Assembly: GCA_030762895.1 (NCBI GenBank)
Contig: CM061069.1
Coordinates: forward strand, 85,569,548 to 85,633,547
Reading direction: 5' to 3'
Source of the DNA: Sophora flavescens
Taxonomy: Eukaryota; Streptophyta; Magnoliopsida; Fabales; Fabaceae
DNA: 64,000 nt
This document shows positions 46,348-57,875 of this stretch, piece by piece. The notes beneath the pieces are model-generated. The model did no database searches. It was not told the origin of the DNA and saw only the letters and a program-made list of their open reading frames with translations. Both the position numbers and the translations under genes were made by a program. Numbering within the stretch: position 1 is the first letter of the stretch; each line of letters starts with the position of its first letter.

Positions 46348-46784
46348 CATTGCAGAGAAGAACGGAAAGTGACCTATGCTTCTTTCATGCTTGTCGGAGA
46401 AGCATAATCCTGGTGAAGGAACAAGCAGAGGTTGCTGGAGGCTGAAGGGCGGAAAATCAACTGGGAAGTCTTCAAAGATCTGTGACAGTTGGGGAGTATG
46501 CCTCAAGGTTCAAGGCATTGCTAAAATTCTCACAGTTTTACCAGGTACACCCATATGAGGAATGGGTGTGCAGGAAGTTTGAAGACGGTTTGAGGCCAAA
46601 GCTGAAGCAGGCAATATTGCCATTAGGGTTGAATCACTTCCCAGCTCTAGTGGAGAAGTGTATTGTGTTAGAAGGACATGATCATTCTGGAAATGTTCAA
46701 CAACAACAAAGAAGCGGTGGACCAGTACGGGGAAACAATCAGAGAGGAAGAAGAGGTAGATTCCAGTCAAGTACGAAACCATAC

Positions 46785-48235
46785 TGAGACACCCCGTTAT
46801 GCCCCGTTGTGCCATTAATTATTTAATAATCTTAATCGCGTACTTAAAGTTAAAATATGTAAAAATTTAAAACTTAAATATAAAACATATAACATTTGAA
46901 AGTTAAAGCATCACACTTTATAGATATAATACAAACACCATATATGTCTTGCATAAGAGTTATCAAAACACTGTATATGGTATCCTATCAGTAGGATCCA
47001 TTGTAGGTGCATACTTACACAAATTTCAATATCAAAACACTATATATGGTATCCTACATCGATGGAATCCATAGCTCTTCCTCCCGCATCCGATTCATAT
47101 GGAGTTTCATCTAGTTCCTCGGCAACTGGTTCCTTCATCGGGTCTTCTCAAACGGTCACGTGATAAAACATATACCAAGTACATAAAATAGGGGATAAGA
47201 AACATTTTTATCATCATAAGCGGAAAAGAATCATAGCATATCATACAATAAATGTCACAAACAAACAATATACATAACTAACAAATCATCCTCAAATTAA
47301 TGTATCATCCCCTACCCCAATCTCATACAACTAAACTTTTATACTGATGTGGCCATTTCCATTCCCATCACGTTAGTCAGTAGTCCAGAACGGTCCAGTA
47401 CCAATAACTTTCGAACGCATCAAAGACTAAACAAGTATTAGTTCAAAATGCTCCAGTGCCAAGAATATACGAATGCGTCAAGGAGTATCAGTCCAGAATG
47501 GTCAAGTTCCAAGAACATGTGAACTCGTCAGGGAATATCATTCCATACGGTCCAGTGACAAGAACATTTGAACGCGTTAAGAACTGAAGAGTATTACGAT
47601 AGTCTACCTCGGCATCCACATCCGTAGGGTACTCACGCGTAATATCCGATATCCCAAATTAGGATATCCTGACCTCGTGTGTTCCGCTCACACGACTGTG
47701 AATAACAATACAAACACATGAATCTCACTAACCCATATTAATAACATCCTAATGTCTTAACCTTCCATCAAAGCCTTAACACATATTCTATATCACACTT
47801 CCTCTTTAAAATAACTCATTTAGGTTAGGCACCTCTAAGTCAACATTATCCTCACACCCAAACCAACAATTATCTCTCGAACAACATATATCTTTGCTTC
47901 AATCCACTAAGCACAAATATTAAAACCAGGCAGATCATGCATAACACATTCAATCATAAATATTCAAATACCACAAAATATCACATAAGCAATTCAATAA
48001 TAATAATAAATTCAATCAACCTCAGATAAGATAAAATCATCCTAACGTAGATAAACCTATAATTCCCGAATCATCATTGGTTTTACAGAAAAGGTTTCCC
48101 ATGTGATTTTGGTCTTGTCGATTACTCAAATACTAGTAGGGTTTAGGTTGTCCTACACAATTATTATAGAATATACTACTTGTCGTTTCCAACGGTAGAT
48201 TGGTTCTTTCCCCTACCTGGGTTTTCACCTTCAAC
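46785..48235 (-). mobile_element. Element H: left LTR, part 1
   Basis: Plus strand TGAGACACCCCGTTATGCC. Matches the start of the right LTR (60871 onward). Target-side 5-mer CATAC (46780-46784) lies in G's gag. Interrupted at 48236 by I with duplication TCAAC. Confidence 0.88.
47385..47590 (-). repeat. ~60-bp tandem repeats in H left LTR
   Basis: Three to four units with 'gtccagaacggtccagtgcc', 'aagaacatacgaacgcgtca' and 'aggagtatca'. Also at 61375-61560 in the right LTR. Same relative position as K's 75-bp repeats, with unrelated sequence. Confidence 0.75.
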
Positions 48236-49181
48236 TGTAACACCCTGATTTTTGTTTGTCTGTAATATGTGATTATGTTAATAATTAAGTATTTAATTAT
48301 TATAAATCATGAACAATTATTTTGATAGACCAAATTTAATTATTGTATTTTATTTTATATTATGCAGTTGAATTTTCTGGTAGAAAAATTTCATACGTTT
48401 CTAGTCTGAGTTTTTCACTCTCGGTAAAACTCTACAGACCCGAAAAATAATTTTTTTACGCAAAATAAAATTTTAATTTCTATAACCCAATTTTAATTAA
48501 TTTCATGATTTTTGAATTTATTTCTTTTAATATAAAAAATTTTTGGGAGAAAATTGATGAAGTAAAATACGATCGGTTTTTACGGTTGAGAGATAAATGG
48601 AACCGGGACGACAGATAGCAGCCAATTTTAAGGGTATGGCAGAAACCCTATAAGGAGAAAAAGTGGAGTTTTTGTTGTATTTTCAACTTGCATGTCCTTA
48701 AAACCTAATTGCATGTGAGTTTTAGGTTTATGAGTTTCATAAAAATTAAGTTTCCTCCTATTTTAGTTGATTAGGGCGGAAACCCTAATTGTTTGGGTTA
48801 AAGAGACTCAACTTTGATTTTCATGAAACTATGTTGTTTTGGTCCTTATGTTTTCAACATGCATGTAATACTAAATGTGAAAGTAGTTATTCTTGAGTTT
48901 TTGAGAATGAAAAAGTATTTTAAACATTTTATTTATTTCTTTCATGTTGATGAAAAGTTTGATAAATTTTGAGTCATGGTGGTTTTAATAAAAATACTTA
49001 CTATTAGCTTTATTTTGATGCATACATGTGTTGATAAAAGTTGAAAAATTTGAATTCTAGCCTAGGATTTTGAGTAGGCCGAATGTAATGTTTTTTGAGG
49101 TTAAGAAAGTGTTGTTTTAAAATTTTTAGATAGTTCATGTGTTGAAAACCGTCATTTTGGTGACATGCATGCAAGTGCAAT

Positions 49182-49765
49182 GTTTTTTTTTTATGCAAAA
49201 AAGGCATGCATTGGCATCACAATAGTGGAGGACATCCCAACTAGGTTGGCACCTCAACCACTATCAATCATCTGCAGCACACCCGATTTATTAATAATAA
49301 ACAAAGGAGACAGAAAAGCAGGGGGGGCATAAACCAAAACCATGAAACAATCAACTAAATCTAAAATTGGGAAGACCATTCCTATTACAAAAAAGGTCTT
49401 CCCCAATGAAGGGAGGATAAGAGCCCCACCAAAGAAAACCCTGGATAGACAAACCATGTGAGGCAAGTTTATCATCACAACTATTGCCCTCACGATAGAT
49501 ATGAGAATAAGCAAAATTCATATTCCTAGATATAGACAAACAATTGGACCATCTATTTCTAAGACGCCAAGGGACAATGTTGATATTCTTGAAGGACGAG
49601 ATGACTAATTGAGAATCACATTCTAACCAAAGATGGTTCCAACCTTTATCATTAGCCAGCTCAATTGCAATAAAATCAAGTTCCTAACCTTTTAATTTCA
49701 TGGAGGCCGAAACTCTATTGAAAGAGTTAAGGAGGCCTTGTTCAATTTGGTTTAGGAGGATGTTT
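49182..49765 (-). mobile_element. LINE fragment (non-LTR retrotransposon 3' end, RNase H)
   Basis: Minus-strand translation gives an RNase H typical of plant L1-type LINEs: ELDFIAIELANDKGWNHLWL, ECDSQLV, VPWRLRNRWSNCLS, SHIYREGNSCDDKLASHGLS and GLPNFRFS. A T-run at 49182-49192 would be the poly(A) tail in element sense. Strongly 5' truncated, with stops and frame changes; only the RNase H end remains. It lies inside LTR I and is absent from LTR C. Confidence 0.8.
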
Positions 49766-50131
49766 ACTTAAAACATCATTTTATTTACATGCATGCAGTT
49801 AAAAAATTAGAAATCAAAATTTTTACACACTTTTGTGTGTAGGCCGAAAATCACTTTTAAGTGAAGTTAGGAGATTAAAATTTGTTTCTAAGTTTTAAAC
49901 CTTTATTTTATCTATATGATGTTTAAGGATTTTAAATCCAAAAAGCTTGTGAAAATCTAGAATTTCTACATTTATTAGCATGTTACAACCGAAACATGCA
50001 TAAGAGTTTTGAAGTAATTTTTATCAAATTTTAACTTGTAAACTTAATCTTGCTTAGATCCGAGCTTGCGACTTCAAAATCAAGTTCGTTTTCCTTGAAC
50101 ATGAAAGGACTATGGTCTCTTTATTACTCGT

Positions 50132-50150
50132 TTTGAGGTAAGGGGAGACT
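50132..50150 (+). promoter_or_regulatory. Putative splice donor in LTR I
   Basis: TTGAG|GTAAGGGGAG followed by CCTGAGGGATATTC. Same block as in C and J. It is 1.53 kb upstream of the LTR reading frame start. Confidence 0.5.
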
Positions 50151-51295
50151 GCCTGAGGGATATTCAATGATGATAAATATATGTATTTGTATGTGTTTGT
50201 ATGTGTTTTGTTTGAGATTTTATGATTTGTTATGTTTAACTGAAGTTTTGGTATGTTGATTTGGTTGATATTTGAATGATTTGATGAATATTCATGAATC
50301 TGTCTTTGGAATTGTTAGATTTAAATGAGTTGATTACTTGTTATGTGTATTATAATGATGCTTTGGTTGTTGCATGGAAAGCCTAACTAGCGTTAGTGCT
50401 CAATTAAAATTTCTCAAGATAAAAGCATTAATAAAACTATATGAAGAATATTAAGAATAAACATCTCATTTGAAGAAATATTTTAGAAAAATAAAAATTA
50501 ATTTGAATAAGAATTTAAATGATTTTACGGTAGAATAAACAATTTTTGAAAATATTTTATGAAGAGAAAACGTGAAGAGGAAACAAATTTATTTCTTAGT
50601 TCCAAAAAGATTTTATTTGAAAACTTCAAGTGTTTTCAAAAAAATAAAATTTTCAAAAACAAAAATAGATTTTTTTTAAGACTGGATTTTCTATAACTTA
50701 GAGTTTTCTTTTCAAAATGAATTTTAGATAATGAGTTTTCCTTTAAGACTTTATTTAAATGAAAATATCCGATAACTTGGATAAGTTACGGAAAAATATT
50801 TTGTTTTCTATTTAGATTTCACTGAACGAAAAATAATGTTGAAAAGTGAACCTAGTAACCGAGACGTCGGGATACTAGAGTTTTTAAACACGTTGATCTA
50901 TGATCCGTGTCACGTTGTTGTGGATTGTGTGTCCTATACACGTTATATTAAAATGTGGTGAATGTGGTAAAAAGGTTAAAGTTGTTTTCTATGACCACAA
51001 TGTCCAAAACTGGTGCGTCGTTTAGGACAGTTGTGATTAGACACTCGGACTTTCATGTCCTGTGTTGATAATAAATGTTTAAAACGTTGAAAGATTTTGG
51101 GTGGTTGTGAGCCTTGACCCTCGACGAAGGAAAGAATGAAACTCAAAGAAAAACAACGAAAACAAAAATGTATTTACATGCATTTGGTAGACATGCCCAA
51201 GTTGTTTTGTGTGAATACCTTTAAGGGGAAGGTATCTCATGCGACATTGTATCCATGGTGCCTTGATGGATCATGATTTCCAAAGGTCTTGTTAG

Positions 51296-51366
51296 CTGTG
51301 CCTTGTGTAGGACAGTGTGCTCTGGAACCCACAGGTGTTGATCACTGCGCCTTGAGTTGGACAGTG
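51296..51366 (+). repeat. Hairpins in LTR I
   Basis: CTGT-gccttgtgtagg-ACAG (51296-51315) and CACTG-(loop with GCCTTGAGTTGG)-CAGTG (51343-51366). Stems are shorter and partly decayed, but the loop text GCCTTGnGTnGG is kept. Confidence 0.6.
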
Positions 51367-51674
51367 CTGTGGGAATGAAGTTGTGCCATGTGTTGGCTAT
51401 TTGAGCCTGATCAGCTCACTGTTTTTTTAAAATGAAGTTGGGACCTTCAGAGATTTAGGATAGATTGTGAATTATAGAAGTACCATGGATTTTCCAAAAT
51501 AACGAAGATTGTAGATGTTGCTGTATTATGTTGAAAATCTTATGTTGTATGTAACTGTTTATTTGTACATGTTGTTTGTGTGTAGTACATGTAGTTGTCA
51601 TAAATCATCCATATATTGGTATCTCACCCTTGCATTTTCTTTTCTATATGGTACCTATATCTGCTTGAATATAG

Positions 51675-51907
51675 ATGGATCCGAACACGCCCCTAGCACA
51701 CTTGAGGGTGCAGGCCATTATCTTTGATAATGTGCATGATCCGGATGCATGGGTCTTTCATCAGGGGGCCCAAACGGCTGAGTATACTGACCTTGTCTAC
51801 AGGGTTGATGGCACTGAGGTAGGTGGACCCGAGAGGAGAGTGCATACCTTTGAGACTATTCAGACTTCGTTACCACCGATGGAATCCTATTTGCAGCATA
51901 TGGCCGC
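51675..51907 (+). pseudogene. LTR-internal reading frame of element I (homologue of C's)
   Basis: ATG start directly after 'gaatatag', a possible splice acceptor. Open for 77 codons: MDPNTPLAHLRVQAIIFDNV, DPDAWVFHQGAQ, then SLPPMESYLQHMAA, where J interrupts it. Over this length it aligns without gaps to the C copy (DPN, LAH, RV, AIIF, DP, AW, VDG, SLPP, YLQHMAA shared). No known family recognised. Its acidic tail is missing because of J and the deletion behind it. Confidence 0.7.
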
Positions 51908-53717
51908 TGTAACACCCCGACTTTTCGCAGCTTTCTAATATCGGTAATAAATATAAACATATATATTTTTATTTGAGACTTAGAAAATGATTTTGGATAA
52001 ACCAAGGTCATTTTCATGTTATACTTATTTTTATAAGGTTACGAGAAAGTTTTTGGTTGGAAATTCAGACGGAAACCGATCTGCCGTTTTGTGTTTTCAC
52101 TGACAATAAATATTTACTGCTCAGAAAACCTAATTTTAATTCGTGAACGAGATGAATAATGTTTTTATCATATTTGCTACGATACTGGAAGTTTTGAAAA
52201 ATTTAGCGTAAAAATATAATATAATATTTGCTGCGGGCGAAAACGTCGAGATATCTCTAGGAAAACCTGAGACTGATGAATCAGGGAGTCAGCAACGGAG
52301 CTGAGATGACTGATGTGACTGATGTGACGAGCATTTATGATGATACTATCCAAGTCATAATGGCCATAATTGTGCACTTATGACAATTATATATTTTGGC
52401 ATGGAAAAGACAATTTTGCCCCTAGCTTCACATAATTTTTACAAGCTTTGCCATTGTGTATTTCGACCAAAACACCCTTTACCCCACATGGTTGCCCCTC
52501 TTTATCACACAATTAGGTAACTTGGATTCATTTTCAAGTCATCTTCTTCAAATATAAAGACTTTTCTCTTAAGAATTCCAAGAAAATCCATAGGTGTTCA
52601 TACTCCCCGAAATTACACAGAAACGTTGACCATTTTCTGTTATTAATCTCGGAAAACTTTCTACATTAAAGTTGTTCCTATTTCTCTCTTCTTTCCAACG
52701 ACATAAATATCATCAAAAACGGATAAGTATATTGAGAGATATGTCTAAATTACCGAAACTGCTCTAAATCTTCATCATCTTCATCTTTCTCTCTAAACTT
52801 CTCAAGAACACTTAGAACATCAAGGTGATTTTGTGATAACATCATCCATATCATCATTTTCTTTGATCATCAAGAGGTAGTCTCTCTTAATCTTGTCATT
52901 CTAAGCCTTTCTCTTCACAAACTTCTTGAGTCTATGCTTTTGATCATCATGTTCTTCATATGATTCAAAGTTCTTGAAGCTTTCTTCAAAAATTCATAAC
53001 TAACTGTAGAAAAATCCTTTTGACATGAAACCAATTTCTATAATCTCATAATCATCTCTATATTCATCACCTAGAAGCATGTGATCATGATAAATTTCTT
53101 CCCTATTTTTCTAAGCTAGGCCGAACCTATGTCAAATAGGTGTTCTTGGATTTTGTTTCAACTTTAAGCCATGATTCATGATTTAATCTCTTGATATCAT
53201 GATAGCTATTGTATACAAGTGATTTGAAAACCAAAAATCAAACCCTAGCTTATTTATTCCAAAAGGGCCGAAACCCTAAATTTAGTTGTTGGATGAATTT
53301 TGATTCAAAAGTTGTCTTGTGACACTTAAATCCAACTCTAAGTTACCTATGTTTGTTGAATCCAAGAGTTGAGAAGAATTCAAAATCCCTAGCCTTTTGG
53401 TCTTGTGAGAACCTAAAACCCTAACTCATGAATTTATATGAGTTTTGTTCAATGTTCTTAGTTCATGATCTTTTATTAGGTTTCCATCATGTTTAAGGAT
53501 CATAAATCCATAAGTTAGAAATTTTTTAACATCCCTAGCCTAATGATCTTGAGTAGGCCAAACCATTATCATATGGTTTAGAAAGTTTTGTTGTTTGATT
53601 TTCATTGATTTTGTGATGATTTGTTGTGAAGGATAAATCGTTGTTGATTATCCTGAGTGTGCGAAGGAAACGGAGATCAAATGTGGAAATCGTTCGTGAG
53701 ATAAATACTTGAATATT

Positions 53718-53735
53718 CAAGAGGTAAGGGGAGCT
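53718..53735 (+). promoter_or_regulatory. Putative splice donor in LTR J
   Basis: CAAGAG|GTAAGGGGAG followed by CCTGAGGGAT. Third family member of the conserved block. Confidence 0.5.
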
Positions 53736-55030
53736 TACCTGAGGGATTTTTCTCAATAACCATTTGCATTTAGTGTAGTTTATATAATTTATATATGGTT
53801 GTTGTTATTTGTTTATGTTGTTTACGTTGTGTTGTTTATCTGTGTATCGGTGATTGATCTGCTCTTAATTTATTTAATTATCTGCAGTAGTATATTATAT
53901 TGATATGATGCATGATCTGCCTGGTGATATAATTCTGATGATGTTGTTGAATGCTGTTTGATAGGCCTGACAGTGGTCAGTGCACAACCAATTAATCAGA
54001 TAAAAGCTTTAATAAGCTGTGTAAATTATATTGAATGTTTTATGGGAAATGTTGGAATATAATAGTGGTGGAAAATATTGTTTTGGAAAAATAGTGAGTT
54101 TTGAGAAATATTATTATTTTAATGACTTATTAGTGTAAAAGAAATTTATGAGTCACGGCGAGAGCGTAACCGTGAAATTATTTTTGTACTGCTAATTTTT
54201 ACCTAAGAAATTTCGTAATATTATAAAAAGTTATTTTGTGAAATTAATATTCGAAAATACCTAATTTATTATATAAGAAAATTATTTTAGAAGAAAGGTC
54301 AAAGTTTGACTTAAAAACGTTTTCTTTGAAAATGCTAAACGACGACAAGTTTCAAAATTACTTATAGTGGGAGTTTAAAAATAGCAGTACTTATTTTGAG
54401 AAGGGATTTAATCTCAATTGATTTATTTTTTTAGAGTTGAAGTTTCAGTAAAAGTGTTCTTGATGATTTGACGTTATTTTGGGAAAAATGAGTTTCCAAA
54501 GGAAAATGGATTTTCCTATGATTTGACGTTTTACAAACGAATTTCAAGTAGAAAGGATTTTTTGTAAATGAGTTTACTCAATGACGTATTTCCGGTAACT
54601 TGGATAAGTTGCGGAGATCTTATTTTGGATTTGTTTATCACAGAATGAAAATGACATAAACGATGATATGGAACTTAATAACCGAGACGTCGGGGTATTA
54701 CGGTTCGTTGTGTTGTAGACTGGGTATCTACTTAAAGAAGTTAAAACATTTTGAGATGTTTTCTATTACCATGAATCTAAGACTGATTGCAAGGTCTAGG
54801 GGCTTCGTGATTGAGCACTCGGACTTTGAGGTCATGTGTTATTAATGAAAGTTATAAAGATGTTTAAAACAATGATGGGTCGTAAGCTTTTGAGAGCTTT
54901 GACAAATAAAGATATAACACAAAGAAAAGTGTCGAGAATAAAGTGTTTTTCTTGCATGCATTTGGCAGACGTGCTATGATTCTATGAGTGATTACCTTGC
55001 GACATCAGGTAGATCATGCTACGATGTTCT

Positions 55031-55098
55031 TCATTGTGCCGGGAGGACAATGAGACCCCATTCACGATGTTATCACTGTGCCACAATGTAGGACAGTG
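55031..55098 (+). repeat. Hairpins in LTR J
   Basis: TCATTGT/ACAATGA (55031-55053) with loop GCCGGGAGG, and CACTGT/ACAGTG (55074-55098) with loop GCC...AGG. Both stems are perfect. Confidence 0.75.
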
Positions 55099-55798
55099 TG
55101 CGATGGGTTTTGTCTGTGTGCATGTGGCTGCGTGCCTGTGGCAATCGAGTCTGATCAACTCATCACGAGGTTGGGATATCTCATGAGATTAAGTATGAAA
55201 TTTTAGAGCCTAAATATTGAAGTGTTCATGCATAGTTTTCCAACGTTGATGTTTGGGGTGTGGAACCCATTGATAAACTATATGCTATAATATGAATGCT
55301 TATGTTGTTATAAACATGTATATGTGTATGTGCCTTCTTTTGTGTCGCGAATTTATTTATTGTGTTAAATCCATATATTGGCGTCTCACCCTTACAAACA
55401 TATCAGAGCCGCACAAGGGGTATGATCTCTACAAGAAGCAGAAGGATGTCTAGTTTGGGGCATGTTGTTGCTGCTTCTATCGGTTGTAGTATCTGTTAGT
55501 TACGACCAGCTTAGGTCTTATTATGTTATATTATGTTTTGAGAATGAACTAACCTAATTATGATCTAGGTGTGAAAACATATGAGGCAGTCTAGTTGTAT
55601 GACTTATATACATTATGTATTTAAGTGTGATTTGATTACGTTGTTGTTATGAGGTTAAAAAGAAGAAAAAATTTTATCACCATATTTTGAAAAGATAAAC
55701 GTTGAGAAAACATTATTTTCCGAAAGCAACCAGCAAATTAAGTTTTATCTCCGCAAACGGGTAAACATGTGATGACCCGAGTTAGGGTGTCACATTAG

Positions 55799-55810
55799 TG
55801 GTATCAGAGC
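55799..55810 (+). promoter_or_regulatory. Element J primer binding site (tRNA-Met)
   Basis: TGGTATCAGAGC, four bases after the LTR end. Confidence 0.9.
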
Positions 55811-56922
55811 TGGTCGAGTCTTTCGGGAATGTTGGGGAATAGGTCTGTTAGGTTTTTGTTGTGTGATCTCTGGTTGAACCTTGTTTGAATTGTTTCTTGG
55901 TTGAAACAATGTGTGTTGACACACAAGTACGTATGCTTTGGTGAGTTCTGATTGGGTTGAGACCTTGTGAGAACTCATGTTTTGTAAAGAGTACTTATGT
56001 TCATATTGACACGTTCATTCGTTCCTTTGGAAATTGTGTCAGATATTTGAATAAGGTACTCGTCATGGAAAATTTTTGGGGAAAATTTTCTGAGAATGTC
56101 CCAAGTTTGTACTGGTGGAGGATATTGAGTTTATGATTGATCTAGTTTCTAGATATAGCCAGATCTCAACTTCTTTGTGTAGGATATTGCCTATGAAGTT
56201 AGCCGGGTTAGACTTCAAGAAATGGAATTTTCGTCCGTTTCTCGATAAGTTAGTCATCATCTTCATCGATGATGTTTTTGTTTATTCTAAAAATCACGAG
56301 GAGTATGATGGATCTATGCGGTGAGTGTTACGGAGCTAGTGGGAGAAGAGTTGTTGCGAGGTTATCTAAGTGCAAGTTTGGCTCGAGGAGGTGCAATTCT
56401 TAGGGCATGTTATTACAAAGGAAAATTCTTGCTCTCATTCTTAAATAACCCTTAGTGTATTAGACATTTGAGTGGATTGGTTTGATAGTATCCATTGGTC
56501 GGGATATTTTTACATTTCATTGAAATAGTCGTTGAGGTTATCTCTCGAATTGCAACACAAATTTCTTTTTATAAAAGAAGTTTCTTGATGAGACTTAGTC
56601 TATTCACTTTTACTTTTAGTGGAAGTGACCTAGTCTGAATTTTTTCAGAGTGTTGTTGTTTTAAATCATTGTGTAGTAAAATTCTTGTGAAAGAAGGAAC
56701 TTTATTAGACTCAAGTTTGTAAATGTGTACCGATCATGCATTTTTACATCCACGAACCTATTAGAGAATCTGTCGTGCACATGATATTCTTATATTCTAT
56801 TCAGATCGATAAAATTATTCTATATATACTTTCTTGTGAAATTAAGGCTTCGGGATCTTTCAATCTTGTCTAGCTTCGTGTCACGAAATTTCGAGGACGA
56901 AATTTTTTTAAGAGGGGTAGTC
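55811..56922 (+). pseudogene. Element J: internally deleted pol remnant
   Basis: Between primer site and polypurine tract only 1.1 kb remains. Recognisable RT scraps: VEDIEFMIDLVSRYSQIS (about 56110-56165), DFKKWNFRPFLDKLVIIFID (about 56210-56270) with catalytic FIDD, YSKNHEEY, and a LSKCKF/EVQFLGHV-like segment near 56365-56415. Large gaps between these pieces show several internal deletions. The end carries 'ttcgaggacgaa' and the purine tract 'taagaggggtag' (56909-56920). Not functional. Confidence 0.8.
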
Positions 56923-56959
56923 TATAACACCCCGACTTTTCGATGCTTTCTAATATCGG

Positions 56960-57010
<51 letters not shown>

Positions 57011-57780
57011 CCGAGACTTAGAAAATGATTTTGGATAAACCAATGTCATTTTCATGTTATACTTATTTTTATAAGGTTACGGGAAAGTTTTTGGTTGGAA
57101 ATTCAGACGGAAACCGGTCTGCCGTTTTGTGTTTTCACTGACAGTAAAAGTTTACTGCTCAGAAAACTTATTTTTAATTCGTGAACAAGATGAATAATGT
57201 TTTTATCGTATTTGCCTCGATACTGGAAGTTTTGAAAATTTAGCGTAAAAATATAATATAATATTTGCTGCGGGCGAAAACGTCAAGATATCTCTAGGAA
57301 AACCTGAGACAGATGAATCAGGGAGTCAGCAACGGAGCTGAGATGATTGATGTGACTGATGTGACAATCATTTATGACGATCCTATCCAAGTCATAATGG
57401 CCATAATGGCGTATTTATGACAATTAGATATTTTGGCATGGAAAAGACAATTTTGCCCCTAGCTTCACATAATTTTTACAAGCTTTGCCATTGTGTTTTT
57501 GGACCAAACCACCATTTCCCCCACACACCTCCCCCTCTTTAGCACCACAATTAGGCAACTTGGATTCATTTTCAAGTCATCTTCTTAAAATATAAAGCCT
57601 TTTCACTTAAGAACTCCAAGAACATCCATAGGTGTTCATACTCGCTGAAATTGCACAGAAACTTTGACCCTTTTCTATTATGAATCTCGGAAAACTTTCT
57701 ACATGAAAGTTGTTCCTCTTTCTCTCTTCTTTCCAACAACAAAAATATCATCAAAAACGGATAAGTATATTGAGAGATAC
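56923..57780 (+). mobile_element. Element J: 3' LTR, truncated, with (TA)n expansion
   Basis: Starts TATAACACCCCGAC (TG mutated to TA). (TA)n at 56962-57007 replaces a short AT stretch of the 5' copy. It follows the 5' LTR to the counterpart of about 52740 and then switches into the end of LTR I. Confidence 0.85.
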
Positions 57781-57870
57781 GTATTTCTGAAAGTAATTGA
57801 TAATCTATTAAACGTTTTATTTTCCGCTTAATAAAGTAATTAATGTGATGTTCGGGTTAAGGGTGTCACA
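57781..57870 (+). mobile_element. Element I: solo LTR, part 2 (3' end)
   Basis: Matches the end of C's LTR (reverse complement of 12267-12350): 'aaacgttttattttccgc', 'aattaatgtgatg', 'ggttaagggtgtcaca'. Followed by TCAAT, the mutated partner of TCAAC. Confidence 0.8.
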
Positions 57871-57875
57871 TCAAT

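Larger units (their letters stand above)
45153..46784 (+). pseudogene. Element G: gypsy gag, split by Cassandra and cut by H
   Basis: 45153-45517: MARGNGRRGRGGRTGEDRAT, then MKGNPPQFHGNYDPEATEKW and VEKLFVAMHC, the retrotransposon gag core. 46348-46784 continues it after the Cassandra insert, with VGEYASRFKALLKFSQFY, CRKFEDGLRPKLKQAI and a Gly/Arg-rich end (RGNNQRGRRGR). Stops near 45303 and 45361 and a frame change near 46400-46480 disable it. H is inserted at 46785, so the zinc knuckle and pol are not in the window. Chromovirus-type gag, related to C's. Confidence 0.88.
48236..51907 (+). mobile_element. Element I: solo LTR of C's family, part 1
   Basis: Starts TGTAACACCCTGATTTTTG after duplication TCAAC (48231-48235). 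Its other end is at 57870, followed by TCAAT (57871-57875). Contains a LINE fragment, the donor block (50138), hairpins (51296-51366) and the LTR reading frame (51675 onward). J is inserted at 51908. Confidence 0.85.
51908..55794 (+). mobile_element. Element J: 5' LTR (Ty3-gypsy)
   Basis: TGTAACACCCCGACTTTTC to GGGTGTCACA, 3887 bp. U3 palindromes (52061-52132), splice-donor block (53724), hairpins (55031-55098). Its first 870 bp match the 3' LTR (56923-57780). Confidence 0.88.
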
